A stretch of DNA of 64,000 nucleotides from Actinocatenispora sp963805605 (GCA_963805605.1 CAWDUX010000002.1:2914001-2978000); one strand, 5' to 3'; shown: positions 8,392 through 16,907, counted from the stretch's first letter. Notes: generated by a model from the sequence alone, not told the origin. Numbers and translations: made by a program.

Positions 8392-9304
8392 CGGACGGTC
8401 CTCCGTCATTCGTAGCCAGGTCTTTCACGATGGTACGCAGGAAGCGCCTGCTCGCCTCAGCGGAGAGAGCATCGGCCCGGAGCTGCTCGAAGACGGCCGC
8501 ATAGGCAGCGATCTCGTTGGGTTCCTCGAAGTAGTGGGCGCCCAACAGATTGTCGGTATACGCCAGGCGGTCATCGGCGGCGTTCGGAATCCCGTCAGGC
8601 GTAGGCGGGAAGTCCAAGATCGAGAAGGCGCCATCGAGTCCGGCATGGGCGCCGGTGCCAAACCGAAGAACCTGGATCTCCACGTTGGAACGCTCACTGA
8701 TGTCGATCAGAGCCTCGATCTGCTCTTGCATCACCGATCGGTCACCCGTTACGCGACGCAACACACTCTCATCCAGAACTGCGCGGAACTGTGGTGGGTT
8801 CTTCCCGCCGAGGACGTGCTGCCGGGTGGTCCTGAGCTGGACTGCCCTGTCGATGTCGGCCGACCGGTCGGGGATGCCGCACGCTCCGATGGTCGCCCTT
8901 GCGTATGCAGCCGTCTGCAACAGACCCGGCATGACCTGAGATTCGTAGGTACGGATGAAGGTCGCGTCGGTCTCCAGACCGACGTAGTTGCGGAACCAGT
9001 CGTCCAGGACCGAGTTGTAGGGCAGCCACCAGCCCCGCACTCTCGACTCCTTGGCGAGCTCGATCACCGCATCTCCGATGGCGTCGTCCACCTTGTACAC
9101 GCGCATGAGCGCCAGGACGTCGTTCGGGTGTGCGCGGTCCTTGCAATGCTCGATACGGCTCAGCCACGCCTGGTTGCGTGAGACGGCCTTCGCTGCATCG
9201 GTCACCGAGTACCCGGCGATCTCGCGCAACGCCCGCAGGATGCCGGCGACTCGCCGGACCTTGGCGGTGGGGCTCTCGTGCAGAACTTCCTGCGTTTCGG
9301 ACAT
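8384..9304 (-). CDS. Scr1-type helix-turn-helix regulator with DUF5753
   Basis: 306 residues from the ATG at 9304; starts at 9331 and 9379 are also open and no ribosome site decides between them. The N-terminal XRE helix-turn-helix covers about residues 18-75 (ILRALREIAGYSVTDAAKA, NQAWLSRIEHCK). The C-terminal two thirds is the DUF5753 ligand-like domain (YESQVMPGLLQT, AQLRTTRQ-type stretch, GAHAGLDGAFSILDF). It binds DNA as a repressor of developmental or secondary-metabolism genes in known members. On the minus strand TATAAG at about 9355-9360 could serve as a -10 box. Confidence 0.88.
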   Translation of the reverse strand: MSETQEVLHESPTAKVRRVAGILRALREIAGYSVTDAAKAVSRNQAWLSRIEHCKDRAHPNDVLALMRVYKVDDAIGDAVIELAKESRVRGWWLPYNSVLDDWFRNYVGLETDATFIRTYESQVMPGLLQTAAYARATIGACGIPDRSADIDRAVQLRTTRQHVLGGKNPPQFRAVLDESVLRRVTGDRSVMQEQIEALIDISERSNVEIQVLRFGTGAHAGLDGAFSILDFPPTPDGIPNAADDRLAYTDNLLGAHYFEEPNEIAAYAAVFEQLRADALSAEASRRFLRTIVKDLATNDGGPSDD

Positions 9305-9483
9305 GAGAGCAGTCTGCACGTGAACTCTCATCAAGTCCAGTCGCTGCTCTTGAATTCTTATATTGCGTATTTGGCTCATGGGTGCTTAACTGTCCGCACG
9401 TCGTCACCATGAGCTGATGGCGAAGCAGCAGATCGTCATGTCCTGCCGCTGCGTGCGGCTCAACGCTCAGGGAGGAAGCAGGG

Positions 9484-9756
9484 ATGACCGTTCCGGTCGA
9501 TACCGCGCTGGCGATGCCGGCGGGGCCGAGGCAGTTCGCGCTCGTACTCGATCCGCACGATCCGGAGTACGGCGAGTTCGTGTCCACCTGCCGGCCGAAC
9601 AGTCCGGTGCTGTGGTGGGGCGCGGCGTTCACCAGCCGCGCGCTGCTCTACCGGCTCAGCGCCGAAGGCACACCGCAGTACGGCTGCTTCTCCAGCCCGG
9701 CGCAGGCGCTGGCCACCTGGCGGCGGGCGTACCCGATCCGCCTCGACTGGCTCTGA
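9484..9756 (+). CDS. small hypothetical protein
   Basis: 90 residues. AGGGAGGAAG precedes the ATG. No family recognised. It has a soluble composition with a Trp-rich centre (SPVLWWGAAF) and ends in IRLDWL. First gene of a five-gene run of small coupled genes (9484-11345) that reads away from the Scr1/DUF397 pair; such neighbourhoods are common in actinomycete accessory DNA. Confidence 0.65.
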   Translation: MTVPVDTALAMPAGPRQFALVLDPHDPEYGEFVSTCRPNSPVLWWGAAFTSRALLYRLSAEGTPQYGCFSSPAQALATWRRAYPIRLDWL

Positions 9757-9768
9757 GGCGACGGGCCC

Positions 9769-10026
9769 GTGAACCTGACCGAGATCGTCCGCCGGCTCAA
9801 CCACTACGCCGAACACGAACTGCCGTACGACCAGACCCGGGAACTCGCCGCGGAACTGGCCCGCCGGCACCGTCAGCTCGTACAGCTGATCGGCAACGAC
9901 AACGCCGGCCGCTTCACCATCGCCGTCCAGCAGCTCGACGCCGCCCGCAAGCTCGCCGGAATGCTGCAGCAGCGCCTCGACACCTGCCGTACCGCCGTCC
10001 GCGACGCCACCGCACGCCTGCGGTGA
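9769..10026 (+). CDS. small hypothetical helical protein
   Basis: 85 residues from a GTG 12 bases after the previous stop. Almost entirely helical, with heptad-like Leu/Ala spacing (NLTEIVRRLNHY, ELARRHRQLVQLI, LDAARKLAGMLQQRL), so a coiled coil is likely. No catalytic motif. Function unknown. Confidence 0.6.
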   Translation: MNLTEIVRRLNHYAEHELPYDQTRELAAELARRHRQLVQLIGNDNAGRFTIAVQQLDAARKLAGMLQQRLDTCRTAVRDATARLR

Positions 10027-10129
10027 GCCGCGCGCCAGACATCAGACCACCAGCAACGGAACGGGCGCGGTGCATCAGCCCTGAGAAAGCCGCACCGCGC
10101 CCCGTCCCATCGACGCATTGGAGAATCCG

Positions 10130-10258
10130 ATGAGACTCACCAAGACTATCCGGCGCGCGCTGCCGTGGCCCGTGGGCCGGCGGCGTACCCGCAGCGGCGT
10201 GCCCGACGCCATCTACGGTGCGGCGCTGCGGCTGGCCGGACGGCGGTGCGCGCCGTGA
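10130..10258 (+). CDS. very small basic hypothetical protein
   Basis: 42 residues, Arg-rich (RRRTRSG, AGRRCAP). ATG start after GGAGAATCCG. The stop overlaps the GTG of the next gene as GTGA (10255-10258), the same coupling seen between the next two genes, which is the main support for it being real. Confidence 0.5.
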   Translation: MRLTKTIRRALPWPVGRRRTRSGVPDAIYGAALRLAGRRCAP

Positions 10259-10509
10259 ACACACGCTTCCGGGTGCAGTGGGACGGCGACGGCGACGAGC
10301 AGGTACTGGCCTGCACGTGCCCGATCACCCGTACCGTGCAGCTGCGGCTGCCGGGCCGTCAGCAGGTCACCGTCGACGTGGTGACGGCGCGCGCCGTGAT
10401 GATGCTGTTGTCCCACACGGTCTTCGGCGTACTGCGCCCGGACGGGCCGTACCTGCACATCGAGGAACCGTCCGGGGACGGCTGGATCTCCCTGCGGGAG
10501 GACCGGTGA
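10255..10509 (+). CDS. small hypothetical protein
   Basis: 84 residues from the GTG overlapping the previous stop. An alternating beta-like pattern (TRFRVQWDGDGD, TVQLRLPGRQQVTVDVV) and two cysteines (CTCP). No family recognised. It is coupled on both sides by GTGA overlaps. Confidence 0.6.
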   Translation: MNTRFRVQWDGDGDEQVLACTCPITRTVQLRLPGRQQVTVDVVTARAVMMLLSHTVFGVLRPDGPYLHIEEPSGDGWISLREDR

Positions 10510-11345
10510 CCGACTGCCGTTGGTGCGCGCAACCGATCCGGCGGATCTGCGTCGGCAACCGCTACGACTGGGTACACGCCGGCCCGGGCGGCGCCTACCC
10601 GTGCCGCGACCGCCTGTCCGGCATGTGCCTGCCCACCCTCGCCGAACCCACCGTACCGACAACGGTCATACCGCAGCCCGCTCGGCCGTCCCCGAGGCGC
10701 GTGGTTGCCGCGCCGGCACCTGCTCCGGTCGCGCCGAGGCGTGTCGTGGCAGCGCCGGTACGCGCCGCGTCCACACCGCGATCCGTGGTCGCCGAGTCGG
10801 TCCGCGCCGCGTCCGCGCCGCGATCCGTGGTGGCAGCGCCGGTACGCGCGAGCGCGCAACCCGGTCGCCATCGCGCCGGCCCGCGCCCACACCCCGTACC
10901 GGGGAACGGTCGGGTACCTTCCGGTCCGCTGCGACCACCGGAGCATCCGGTACGCGCTGCCGCACCGTCGGCGCCGCCGTACCGTCACCGTCTGGCCCGC
11001 GTTGATCATGGCCTCAGCGCGTTGATCATGGCCTCAACGGAACCGCCGTCGGCGTGTCGTGGTGCTGAGGCCATGGTCAACTCCGCTCAGGCCATGATCA
11101 ACGCGCCCAATGCCTCGGACTCCGCTGAGGTCATGATCAACGCAAGCGGGCGCCGCTGGCCGGCACAACTGGACCCACTGCGGCTGCTGGGACCGCTGCG
11201 GCGACTGACGCGGCGCAGAGCCACCCGGCAGCAGAGCCTGCGCCGACTCGTCAACATCACCAACTGCGCTCAGCGCTCCACGGCACCGGCCACCGCCACC
11301 GCGCATTTTCCCCGAAAGGACATGTTTGCCCGAATCGCCGTATAG
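10506..11345 (+). CDS. hypothetical protein with N-terminal Cys cluster and Ala/Pro repeats
   Basis: 279 residues from a GTG overlapping the previous stop. The first 45 residues hold a possible zinc site (CRWC, C, H, C, C). A repeat region follows with variants of APRRVVAAPVRAAS and APRSVVAAPV. The last 110 residues run across two DNA repeat families (10999-11143 and 11304-11446) and translate them into AMVNSAQAMINA-like strings, so the true end of the functional protein is doubtful. The original gene may have been shorter, with the repeats extending its frame. Confidence 0.5.
   Translation: MTDCRWCAQPIRRICVGNRYDWVHAGPGGAYPCRDRLSGMCLPTLAEPTVPTTVIPQPARPSPRRVVAAPAPAPVAPRRVVAAPVRAASTPRSVVAESVRAASAPRSVVAAPVRASAQPGRHRAGPRPHPVPGNGRVPSGPLRPPEHPVRAAAPSAPPYRHRLARVDHGLSALIMASTEPPSACRGAEAMVNSAQAMINAPNASDSAEVMINASGRRWPAQLDPLRLLGPLRRLTRRRATRQQSLRRLVNITNCAQRSTAPATATAHFPRKDMFARIAV
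10999..11143. repeat. cluster of five GTTGATCATGGCCTCA repeats, two direct and three inverted
   Basis: Copies of GCGTTGATCATGGCCTCAGC at 10999-11018 and 11019-11038, and inverted copies at 11064-11081, 11085-11104 and 11124-11143 (GCTGAGG..CATGATCAAC). The core TGATCA is itself palindromic. Two copies on one side and three on the other can pair into a long hairpin. It lies inside the 3' part of an open frame. Confidence 0.8.
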
Positions 11346-11365
11346 GACATTCGGGGAAAATGCAC
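11304..11365. repeat. ATTTTCCCCGAA hairpin, copy 1
   Basis: Left arm GCATTTTCCCCGAA at about 11304-11317 and right arm ATTCGGGGAAAATGC at about 11350-11364, with an A/T-richer loop. It overlaps the end of the upstream frame. Same family as 11388-11447 and 18231-18292. Confidence 0.75.
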
Positions 11366-11387
11366 CTTGAGATGGCGTCAGAACGAC

Positions 11388-11447
11388 CATTTTCCCCGAA
11401 TGTACTTTTCCGTAAAACGGACTTAAAGTCCATTCGGGGAAAATGCT
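11388..11447. repeat. ATTTTCCCCGAA hairpin, copy 2
   Basis: Arms CATTTTCCCCGAATGTAC and CATTCGGGGAAAATGC flank a loop that holds a second small inverted repeat (TTTTCCG..CGG and ACTTAAAGT). It lies in the gap between two convergent genes, a position suited to a two-way transcription terminator. Confidence 0.75.
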
Positions 11448-11472
11448 CAAAGGGTGCGCCGGGGTGAGGCGG

Positions 11473-12621
11473 TCAGGCCGGTGCGGGCAGCAGCTCGGCG
11501 AGCCGGGGCGTGATACCCCAGGTGTCCACAGTGGCCTTGTAAGCCGCCGCCGCAGCGGCACGGTCCACTGTGGAGTCACGATGCGCGCGCAGCAGCAGAT
11601 TGCGCGGAGTATGCGCGGAGTCCACGAACTCCACCACCTCCACCCGATACCCCGCCGCCCGCAGCAGCTCCGCGCGCAGCGCGTCGGTCAGTACGTCGGC
11701 GAACCGCTCGCGCAGGATCGGGTGCCGTACCAACGGTTCCTGCCCGCCCGGCGCCGGGGCCCGGCGTAGCTGGCTGGCCACGTCGTGCTGGCAGCACGGC
11801 GCGGCCAGCAGGTACGGCGCCTGCCACCCCACCGCGCGCGCGATCGCGTCGTCGGTGGCGGTGTCGCAGGCGTGCAGCGCCAGTACGACGTCCGCCGCGT
11901 CGACGGAAGCGGAGGCGATGCTGCCGGCCACGAACCGTACCGAGTCGCCCCAGCCGAGCCGCTCGGCCAGCCCGGCGTTGCGTTCCCGCTGGTCAGCACG
12001 TACGTCCACGCCGGTCAACTCGACCCGCAGCCCGCGCCGGTCGGTCAGGTACCGGTACGCCGCGAAGCTCAGGTACGCGTTCCCGCAGCCCAGGTCCACC
12101 ACCCGCAGCGGCTGCGGCAGCTCACCGGTCAGGGTGGCGTCCAGCGCGCGCAGGAACGCATCCACCTGGCGGCGCTTCGCCGCATTGCCGCCGATCGTGG
12201 CGTACAGCGGGTCGTCGGGCGCCAGCAGGTACGACTTGACCCGGTCGTGCCCGGTCGGCGCCTGCTCGCCGGTGCCGGCGGACCGGTGCACCTGCGCGTC
12301 GCCGCGTTTGGTCACCCGCAACTGGACGGTCTGCTCGATGCCGGACACGTGCCAGTTGCCGTACGGCTCGGCCAGCAGTTCGCTGACCGCCTCCTCGGCC
12401 GGCGTACCCCAGGCCACGTTGCGGGTGTACGGGCGCTGCCCGTCGTCCTCGCTGATCGACAGGTGCGGCCCGGCGGCCAGGGTGACCGGGCGCAGCTCGA
12501 CCCGCCGGCTGCGCGGTTGCCCGTCCCGGCGCTTACCGCTGGCCACCGCCCGGACCAGCTGGCGCGGGTCGGTCAGCAGCAGGCGCAGGTCGGCGAGGGC
12601 GGCAGCGAGTGGTTCGGGCAC
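11473..12621 (-). CDS. class I SAM-dependent methyltransferase (Methyltransf_32 type)
   Basis: 382 residues from a GTG. The N-terminal half resembles the accessory part of this family. The SAM-binding motif VVDLGCGNAYLSF lies near residues 173-185, followed by GVDVRADQ, LALHACDTATDDAI and the cysteine motif APCCQHD typical of METTL25-like proteins. No signal peptide. The methyl acceptor is unknown; RNA is likely for the wider family. The gene ends at the hairpin pair shared with the convergent gene upstream. Confidence 0.8.
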   Translation of the reverse strand: MPEPLAAALADLRLLLTDPRQLVRAVASGKRRDGQPRSRRVELRPVTLAAGPHLSISEDDGQRPYTRNVAWGTPAEEAVSELLAEPYGNWHVSGIEQTVQLRVTKRGDAQVHRSAGTGEQAPTGHDRVKSYLLAPDDPLYATIGGNAAKRRQVDAFLRALDATLTGELPQPLRVVDLGCGNAYLSFAAYRYLTDRRGLRVELTGVDVRADQRERNAGLAERLGWGDSVRFVAGSIASASVDAADVVLALHACDTATDDAIARAVGWQAPYLLAAPCCQHDVASQLRRAPAPGGQEPLVRHPILRERFADVLTDALRAELLRAAGYRVEVVEFVDSAHTPRNLLLRAHRDSTVDRAAAAAAYKATVDTWGITPRLAELLPAPA

Positions 12622-12715
12622 CCGACCAGCCTACGGCGGGCACCCGGCAGCGCCGTACCGGCTCGGCGCGGGAATGCCGATGCGCCCGGATGTCCGGCGC
12701 TGCCAGTATGTGCGC

Positions 12716-13303
12716 ATGCCTGAACGTCTACTCCCACCCTCGGAGACGCTGGTCGCCAACGGGATCACGCTGCGCCGCTGGCGTCGGGCATACTCCTCGG
12801 CGCTGCTGGAATCGGTCCGTGCCTCGCTGCCGCACCTGCGGCCGTGGATGCCGTGGGCCACGGCCGACTACGGCCGGGAACAGGTCACCGACTACCTGAC
12901 CCGCAAGGACCAGGAGTGGGACGCCGGCCAGACGTTCGACTACGCCATCATGATCGGCGCCCGGCAGGTGATCGGTAGCGCCGGGCTGATGTCGCGGATC
13001 GGTCCGGGCCGGCTGGAGATCGGCTACTGGGTCGACACCCGGCACACCGGTCAAGGTGTCGCGACCCGGACCGCCGCCGCGCTGTCCGCCGCCGGGCTGG
13101 CCGTACCGGGCATCGACCAGCTGGAGATCCACCACGAGGAGGCCAACACCGCCAGCGGTGCGGTCGCCCGCAAACTCGGCTACCAGCGGGTCGACTCGGC
13201 GCCACGGGAGGGCGGCGGCGCCACCATCATCTGGCGGCTGTCGGCTGCGGAGCTGCCCACCGGTCCGATTCCCGACATTCTCGGCCAGCGCCGGCACGTG
13301 TAG
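12716..13303 (+). CDS. GNAT-family N-acetyltransferase (RimJ/RimL type)
   Basis: 195 residues; ATG chosen because the family start ETLVANGITLRRWRRAY follows directly. Transfers acetyl from acetyl-CoA, in this subfamily often to ribosomal or other N termini. The motif A region is LEIGYWVDTRHTGQGVATRT (about 101-120), and the closing part QLEIHHEEANTASGAVARKLGYQRV matches motif B. Divergent from the methyltransferase, with 94 bp between. Confidence 0.85.
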   Translation: MPERLLPPSETLVANGITLRRWRRAYSSALLESVRASLPHLRPWMPWATADYGREQVTDYLTRKDQEWDAGQTFDYAIMIGARQVIGSAGLMSRIGPGRLEIGYWVDTRHTGQGVATRTAAALSAAGLAVPGIDQLEIHHEEANTASGAVARKLGYQRVDSAPREGGGATIIWRLSAAELPTGPIPDILGQRRHV

Positions 13304-13309
13304 ACGGCG

Positions 13310-13846
13310 TCAGCTGGTCGCCGCACGCCGGCGGTACGTCCGGGTCTTGTTCCGGTTTCCGCAGGTACGCATCGCGCACCAGCGGCGCGACGAGTTGCGC
13401 GACACGTCGTAGTAGACCCACCGGCAGTCCGACGCCGGGCAGATCTTCAGCCGCGACCAGGTGCCATCGTGGGTGGCCAGGCTGACCGCGGCCAGTACCT
13501 CACCGAGCAGGCCGGTCACCCCGCCGGAGGTGGTGGGCGCGGGGCGGGCGCTGCCGTCCGCGGCGAACCGGACCGTCAGCGGCACCCGGGCGGCGAGCGC
13601 ATCCAGCGTCGAGCGGTCCCGGTCCGTACCGTCGTGGTGGGTGTCGACCTCGGCGCGCAGTTCGGCGCGCAGCGCGCGGGCCAGTTCCAGGTCGGCGGCC
13701 GTGGCGGTGTCGTCGGCGAACCCCTGACCGGTGAGCCAGCCCCGGAACGTGTCGACATCGGCGAACTCGTCGCTGGGCACCTCGGCGTCCACGGAATTGA
13801 GGAACGACTCCACCGTACGCAGCGCCGCCGGCGTGGTCGCGGTCAT
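13310..13846 (-). CDS. CGNR zinc-finger protein with ABATE-like domain
   Basis: 178 residues. The C-terminal CGNR zinc finger holds CPASDCRWVYYDVSRN and CAMRTCGNRNK (about residues 137-170). The N-terminal ABATE-like region is a presumed ligand sensor. These are likely DNA-binding regulators. It is divergent from the ABC transporter pair 118 bp away, so that transporter is the likely target; a second CGNR gene (60278) stands in the same relation to an MFS exporter. Ends 7 bp from the convergent acetyltransferase stop. Confidence 0.85.
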   Translation of the reverse strand: MTATTPAALRTVESFLNSVDAEVPSDEFADVDTFRGWLTGQGFADDTATAADLELARALRAELRAEVDTHHDGTDRDRSTLDALAARVPLTVRFAADGSARPAPTTSGGVTGLLGEVLAAVSLATHDGTWSRLKICPASDCRWVYYDVSRNSSRRWCAMRTCGNRNKTRTYRRRAATS

Positions 13847-13867
13847 CGGACATCACCTCTCGACACC

Positions 13868-13873
13868 ATTGTA
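13868..13873 (-). promoter_or_regulatory. candidate -10 box of the CGNR gene
   Basis: TACAAT on the minus strand, 22 bases before the ATG, in an otherwise GC-rich 118-bp divergent gap. A start of transcription about 7 bases on would leave a short leader containing the AGGTGATG ribosome site. No good -35 is seen. Confidence 0.45.
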
Positions 13874-13964
13874 CGAATTTCGACGGTCACCCACAGTCCG
13901 CCGAACGGCCCGCACACCCCGGCGGCCGGTGGTGCTACCACGGGCGCGCCGTAGCATCGGCGGC

Positions 13965-14654
13965 GTGGCCACTCCTCCGCTGCTGGAACTCGTCGGTGTC
14001 AGCCGGACGTACGGGGAACGACAGGCACTTGAGCCCGTCGACCTGAGCGTCCGGGCCAAGCGCTGCGTGGTGCTGCTCGGCGCCAACGGATCCGGGAAGT
14101 CGACCCTGCTGCGGATCGCCTGCGGCCGGGACAAGCCCAGCACCGGCACCGTACGCCTCGGCGGGATACCGCTCAACGAGCAGGACATCCGGGCCCGTAC
14201 CCAGATCGGGGTCGTCGGCGACAGCGTCGGCTACTACCCGGACCTGACCGTCGCCGAACACCTGCACCTGGTCGCCGTCGCGCACGGAGCCGGAGACGAC
14301 GCCGACGAGATGGTCGCCACCGCGCTGGCGGACTGCCGGCTCGCCGACCACGCCGACGCGCTGCCCGGCTCGCTGTCCAGCGGGCAGACCCAGGCGATGC
14401 TGCTGGCCGCGGTGCTGGTCCGGCCCCGCAAACTGCTCGTACTCGACGAACCGGAACAACGCCTCGACCCCGCTGCGCGGGACTGGCTTGCCGGGGTGCT
14501 GCTCGCCGAGAAGAAGACCGGCACCGCACTGCTCATCGCCACCCACCACACCGACCTGGCCGCCGCGGTCGCCGACCGGGTCGTGGTCCTGCGGGACGGG
14601 GAGATCGTCGCCGACGGCGGCCCGGACGAGGTGCTCACCGGTGCCATCGCCTGA
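13965..14654 (+). CDS. ABC transporter ATP-binding protein
   Basis: 229 residues from a GTG whose next codons give the usual LLELVGVSRTYGERQAL opening. Walker A GANGSGKST at 39-47, signature LSSGQTQ, Walker B LLVLDEPE and switch ATHHTD are complete. It powers the membrane protein encoded next, which overlaps it by 14 bp. Substrate unknown; the signature LSSGQ rather than LSGGQ is a mild variant. Confidence 0.9.
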   Translation: MATPPLLELVGVSRTYGERQALEPVDLSVRAKRCVVLLGANGSGKSTLLRIACGRDKPSTGTVRLGGIPLNEQDIRARTQIGVVGDSVGYYPDLTVAEHLHLVAVAHGAGDDADEMVATALADCRLADHADALPGSLSSGQTQAMLLAAVLVRPRKLLVLDEPEQRLDPAARDWLAGVLLAEKKTGTALLIATHHTDLAAAVADRVVVLRDGEIVADGGPDEVLTGAIA

Positions 14655-16377
14655 ACCGGACAGCGACACCATCACCGACATCGTCGAGCAACCCGCCTCC
14701 GCCGTCGACGCGGAGCCGGACGCCGCGAGCGTCGCCGCCCGTACCCGGGCCACCTTCGCGCTGCTGCGCCGACTGCGCCGCGACCACCGGCGCGAACAGG
14801 CCAGCAGCATGGCGTTCACCGCGTACGTGTCGGTCATCGCGCTGTTCGTCTACGGCGGGCTGCTGCTGCCCTGGCTGCGGCGGCTCTCGCACGCCCAGCA
14901 CCACACCCAGCACGCCGACCGGCTGCTCGCCGCGGCACCCCCGGCGCTCGTCGCGGTCGTACTGTTGCTGCTGCTCGCGGTGCTGCGGGACGCCCTGTGG
15001 CGCGGCCCCGTCACCCTGCCGCTGCCCTCCGCCAGCTGGCTGCTGCCACTACCGATCGACCGCGGCCGGCTGCTGCGCCCCCGGCTGCGGGCACAACTGA
15101 TCGTCGGCGCCGGCGGCGGCGCGGTGCTCGGCGCCGTACTGGCCGTCGTACTCGCCACCGGCGGTGCCTCCGGCGACGGGTTCTGGCCGCTGCTCGGCAG
15201 CGCCGTACTGTCCTTCGCGCTCACCGGACTGCTCGCCTTCGGCGCCGCCACCCTCGTCGAGCGCTACCCCGGCGCCGGTCGGCTCGTCCGGCTGCTCGCG
15301 CCCGCTGTGGTCACCGTCGCCCTGGCGCTGGCCGTACAGAGTGCGCTGAGCTGGACCGGCCACGACCTGGCGCTGCTCGGCTCGGTGGAAACCTGGACCG
15401 GGCCGTGGGGCTGGGCCGTGCAGCCGGTACTCGCCGGCGCCGGCGCATCCGCCGGCGGCTGGCAGGTCGCGCTGGCCGGCCTCGCCGTACTCGCCGTCGT
15501 GCTGGTGGTGCTCGCCGTCCGGGTCTGCGCCAGCATCCCCGGCAGTACCATCCGGGCCCGCGCCCGGTCGATGAGTGGCGTCAGCGCCGGACTCACCACC
15601 CTCAACCCGCGCGCGGCGGCCATGGAGGTACGCGCCGCGCGCAGCGGCCCGGTCCGCGCGCTGCGGCTACCCCGACCGCACCACGCCGGGCTGGCCGTAC
15701 CGTGGCGGGACGCCACCGCGCTGATCCGTACCCCGTCCCGACCGGCCTGGGCCGCCGTACTCACCGCCGTCGCCTTCCTGTTCATCGCACTGTCGGTCAT
15801 CGCGAACGGCCTGTACCTGTCGCTCGCGCTGCTGGCCGGTGGGCTGATCGCCGGCTACCTCGCCGTCACCCAGCTCACCGAACCGGCCCGACTCGACGCC
15901 GACGACCCGACCCGCGCCGGGCATCTGCCGTACCCGTTCGACCGGCTGGCACTGCGGCACGCGATTGTGCCGCTGGCGGTGGCCGGCGTACTGGCCGAGG
16001 CTGGTGCCGCGGTCGGCGCCGCACTCACCGGCTCGCCCGTACCGCTGCTGCTCCCGCTGGTGTCAGTGCCGGCCCTGGTGGCCGCGGCCATGGTCAGCGC
16101 GTACCGGGGCCCGGTGCCGGGTGCGCTGATGCTCGGCATGGAGACCCCCGCCGGCAACACCGGCCTGCTCAACGTGATCGGCTGGTACGCTGCCGGCCCG
16201 CTGGTCGCCGTCGTACTCCTGCTCCCCCCGATGCACATCGTGGCCAACACCCACGCTGCTCCCGGAACCCTGGTCAACTACGTCCTGTGGGGTCTGGCCG
16301 TCGCCGCCATCCTCACCTTCTGGGCCCAACGCCGAGCCACCGCCCGCGTCACCGCCACCCGCCCCGACCCCGACTGA
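14641..16377 (+). CDS. ABC transporter permease, large integral membrane protein
   Basis: 578 residues from a GTG inside the end of the ATPase gene. After about 60 polar residues come roughly ten to twelve hydrophobic spans (for example near 65-83, 105-125, 170-190, 200-220 and 400-425), with a basic Arg-rich loop in the middle (about 315-360). No solute-binding partner is encoded nearby, so an exporter is likely. Reads into the repeat-rich gap before the universal stress gene. Confidence 0.8.
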   Translation: MPSPEPDSDTITDIVEQPASAVDAEPDAASVAARTRATFALLRRLRRDHRREQASSMAFTAYVSVIALFVYGGLLLPWLRRLSHAQHHTQHADRLLAAAPPALVAVVLLLLLAVLRDALWRGPVTLPLPSASWLLPLPIDRGRLLRPRLRAQLIVGAGGGAVLGAVLAVVLATGGASGDGFWPLLGSAVLSFALTGLLAFGAATLVERYPGAGRLVRLLAPAVVTVALALAVQSALSWTGHDLALLGSVETWTGPWGWAVQPVLAGAGASAGGWQVALAGLAVLAVVLVVLAVRVCASIPGSTIRARARSMSGVSAGLTTLNPRAAAMEVRAARSGPVRALRLPRPHHAGLAVPWRDATALIRTPSRPAWAAVLTAVAFLFIALSVIANGLYLSLALLAGGLIAGYLAVTQLTEPARLDADDPTRAGHLPYPFDRLALRHAIVPLAVAGVLAEAGAAVGAALTGSPVPLLLPLVSVPALVAAAMVSAYRGPVPGALMLGMETPAGNTGLLNVIGWYAAGPLVAVVLLLPPMHIVANTHAAPGTLVNYVLWGLAVAAILTFWAQRRATARVTATRPDPD

Positions 16378-16519
16378 CACCCACCACCCAGGTGGTGCCC
16401 CTCACCCTCCCGCGCACCTCCCCGCGCCATCCCCTTGCCGGTTACCCCACGCGGGTTGCCGCATGTCCCGCGCGCGCAGCGCCGCGGGGACGTTGCTGTT
16501 ACCCCAGCTGGGTTGTCAG

Positions 16520-16904
16520 GGTCCCGCGCGGGGCGCGGGACAACCCCGCCTGGACCGTCACGCGATGGCGTAGCCGGCGCGCTCGGCCGCAGAAGCCCGA
16601 GGAGGCGCGCCGAAGGCGTCGCCCCCGCAGGCCTTCAACAGGCCGATCCAAGCGCCGGTGGAGCCAGCGCCCGCCGAGTCGAGCGAAGCGAGCGAGGCCA
16701 TGTAACGAGCGGGTCCCGCGCGGGGCGCGGGACAACCCCGCCTGGACCGTCACGCGATGGCGTAGCCGGCGCGCTCGGCCGCAGAAGCCCGAGGAGGCGC
16801 GCCGAAGGCGTCGCCCCCGCAGGCCTTCAACAGGCCGATCCAAGCGCCGGTGGAGCCAGCGCCTGCCGAGTCGAGCGAAGCGAGCGAGGCCATGTAACGA
16901 GCGA
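16520..16904. repeat. 192-bp tandem direct duplication
   Basis: Two copies, 16521-16712 and 16713-16904, that differ at a single position I can see (CCCGCC versus CCTGCC in the 3' part). Each starts with the perfect hairpin GTCCCGCGC GGG GCGCGGGAC and ends in TCGAGCGAAGCGAGCGAGG. On the minus strand each encodes the same 47-codon open frame (16558-16701 and 16750-16893) starting MASLASLDSAGAGST; the first copy is read directly downstream of the universal stress gene. Whether this is translated is unknown. The remaining gap 16378-16519 shows further GC-rich stems but no gene. Confidence 0.85.
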
Positions 16905-16907
16905 GCG

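Noticed and set aside
11570..12715. A 5' extension of the GNAT gene that would make a 577-residue protein
   Set aside because: The added part is antisense to the methyltransferase gene and has no family likeness; the ATG at 12716 fits the usual GNAT length.
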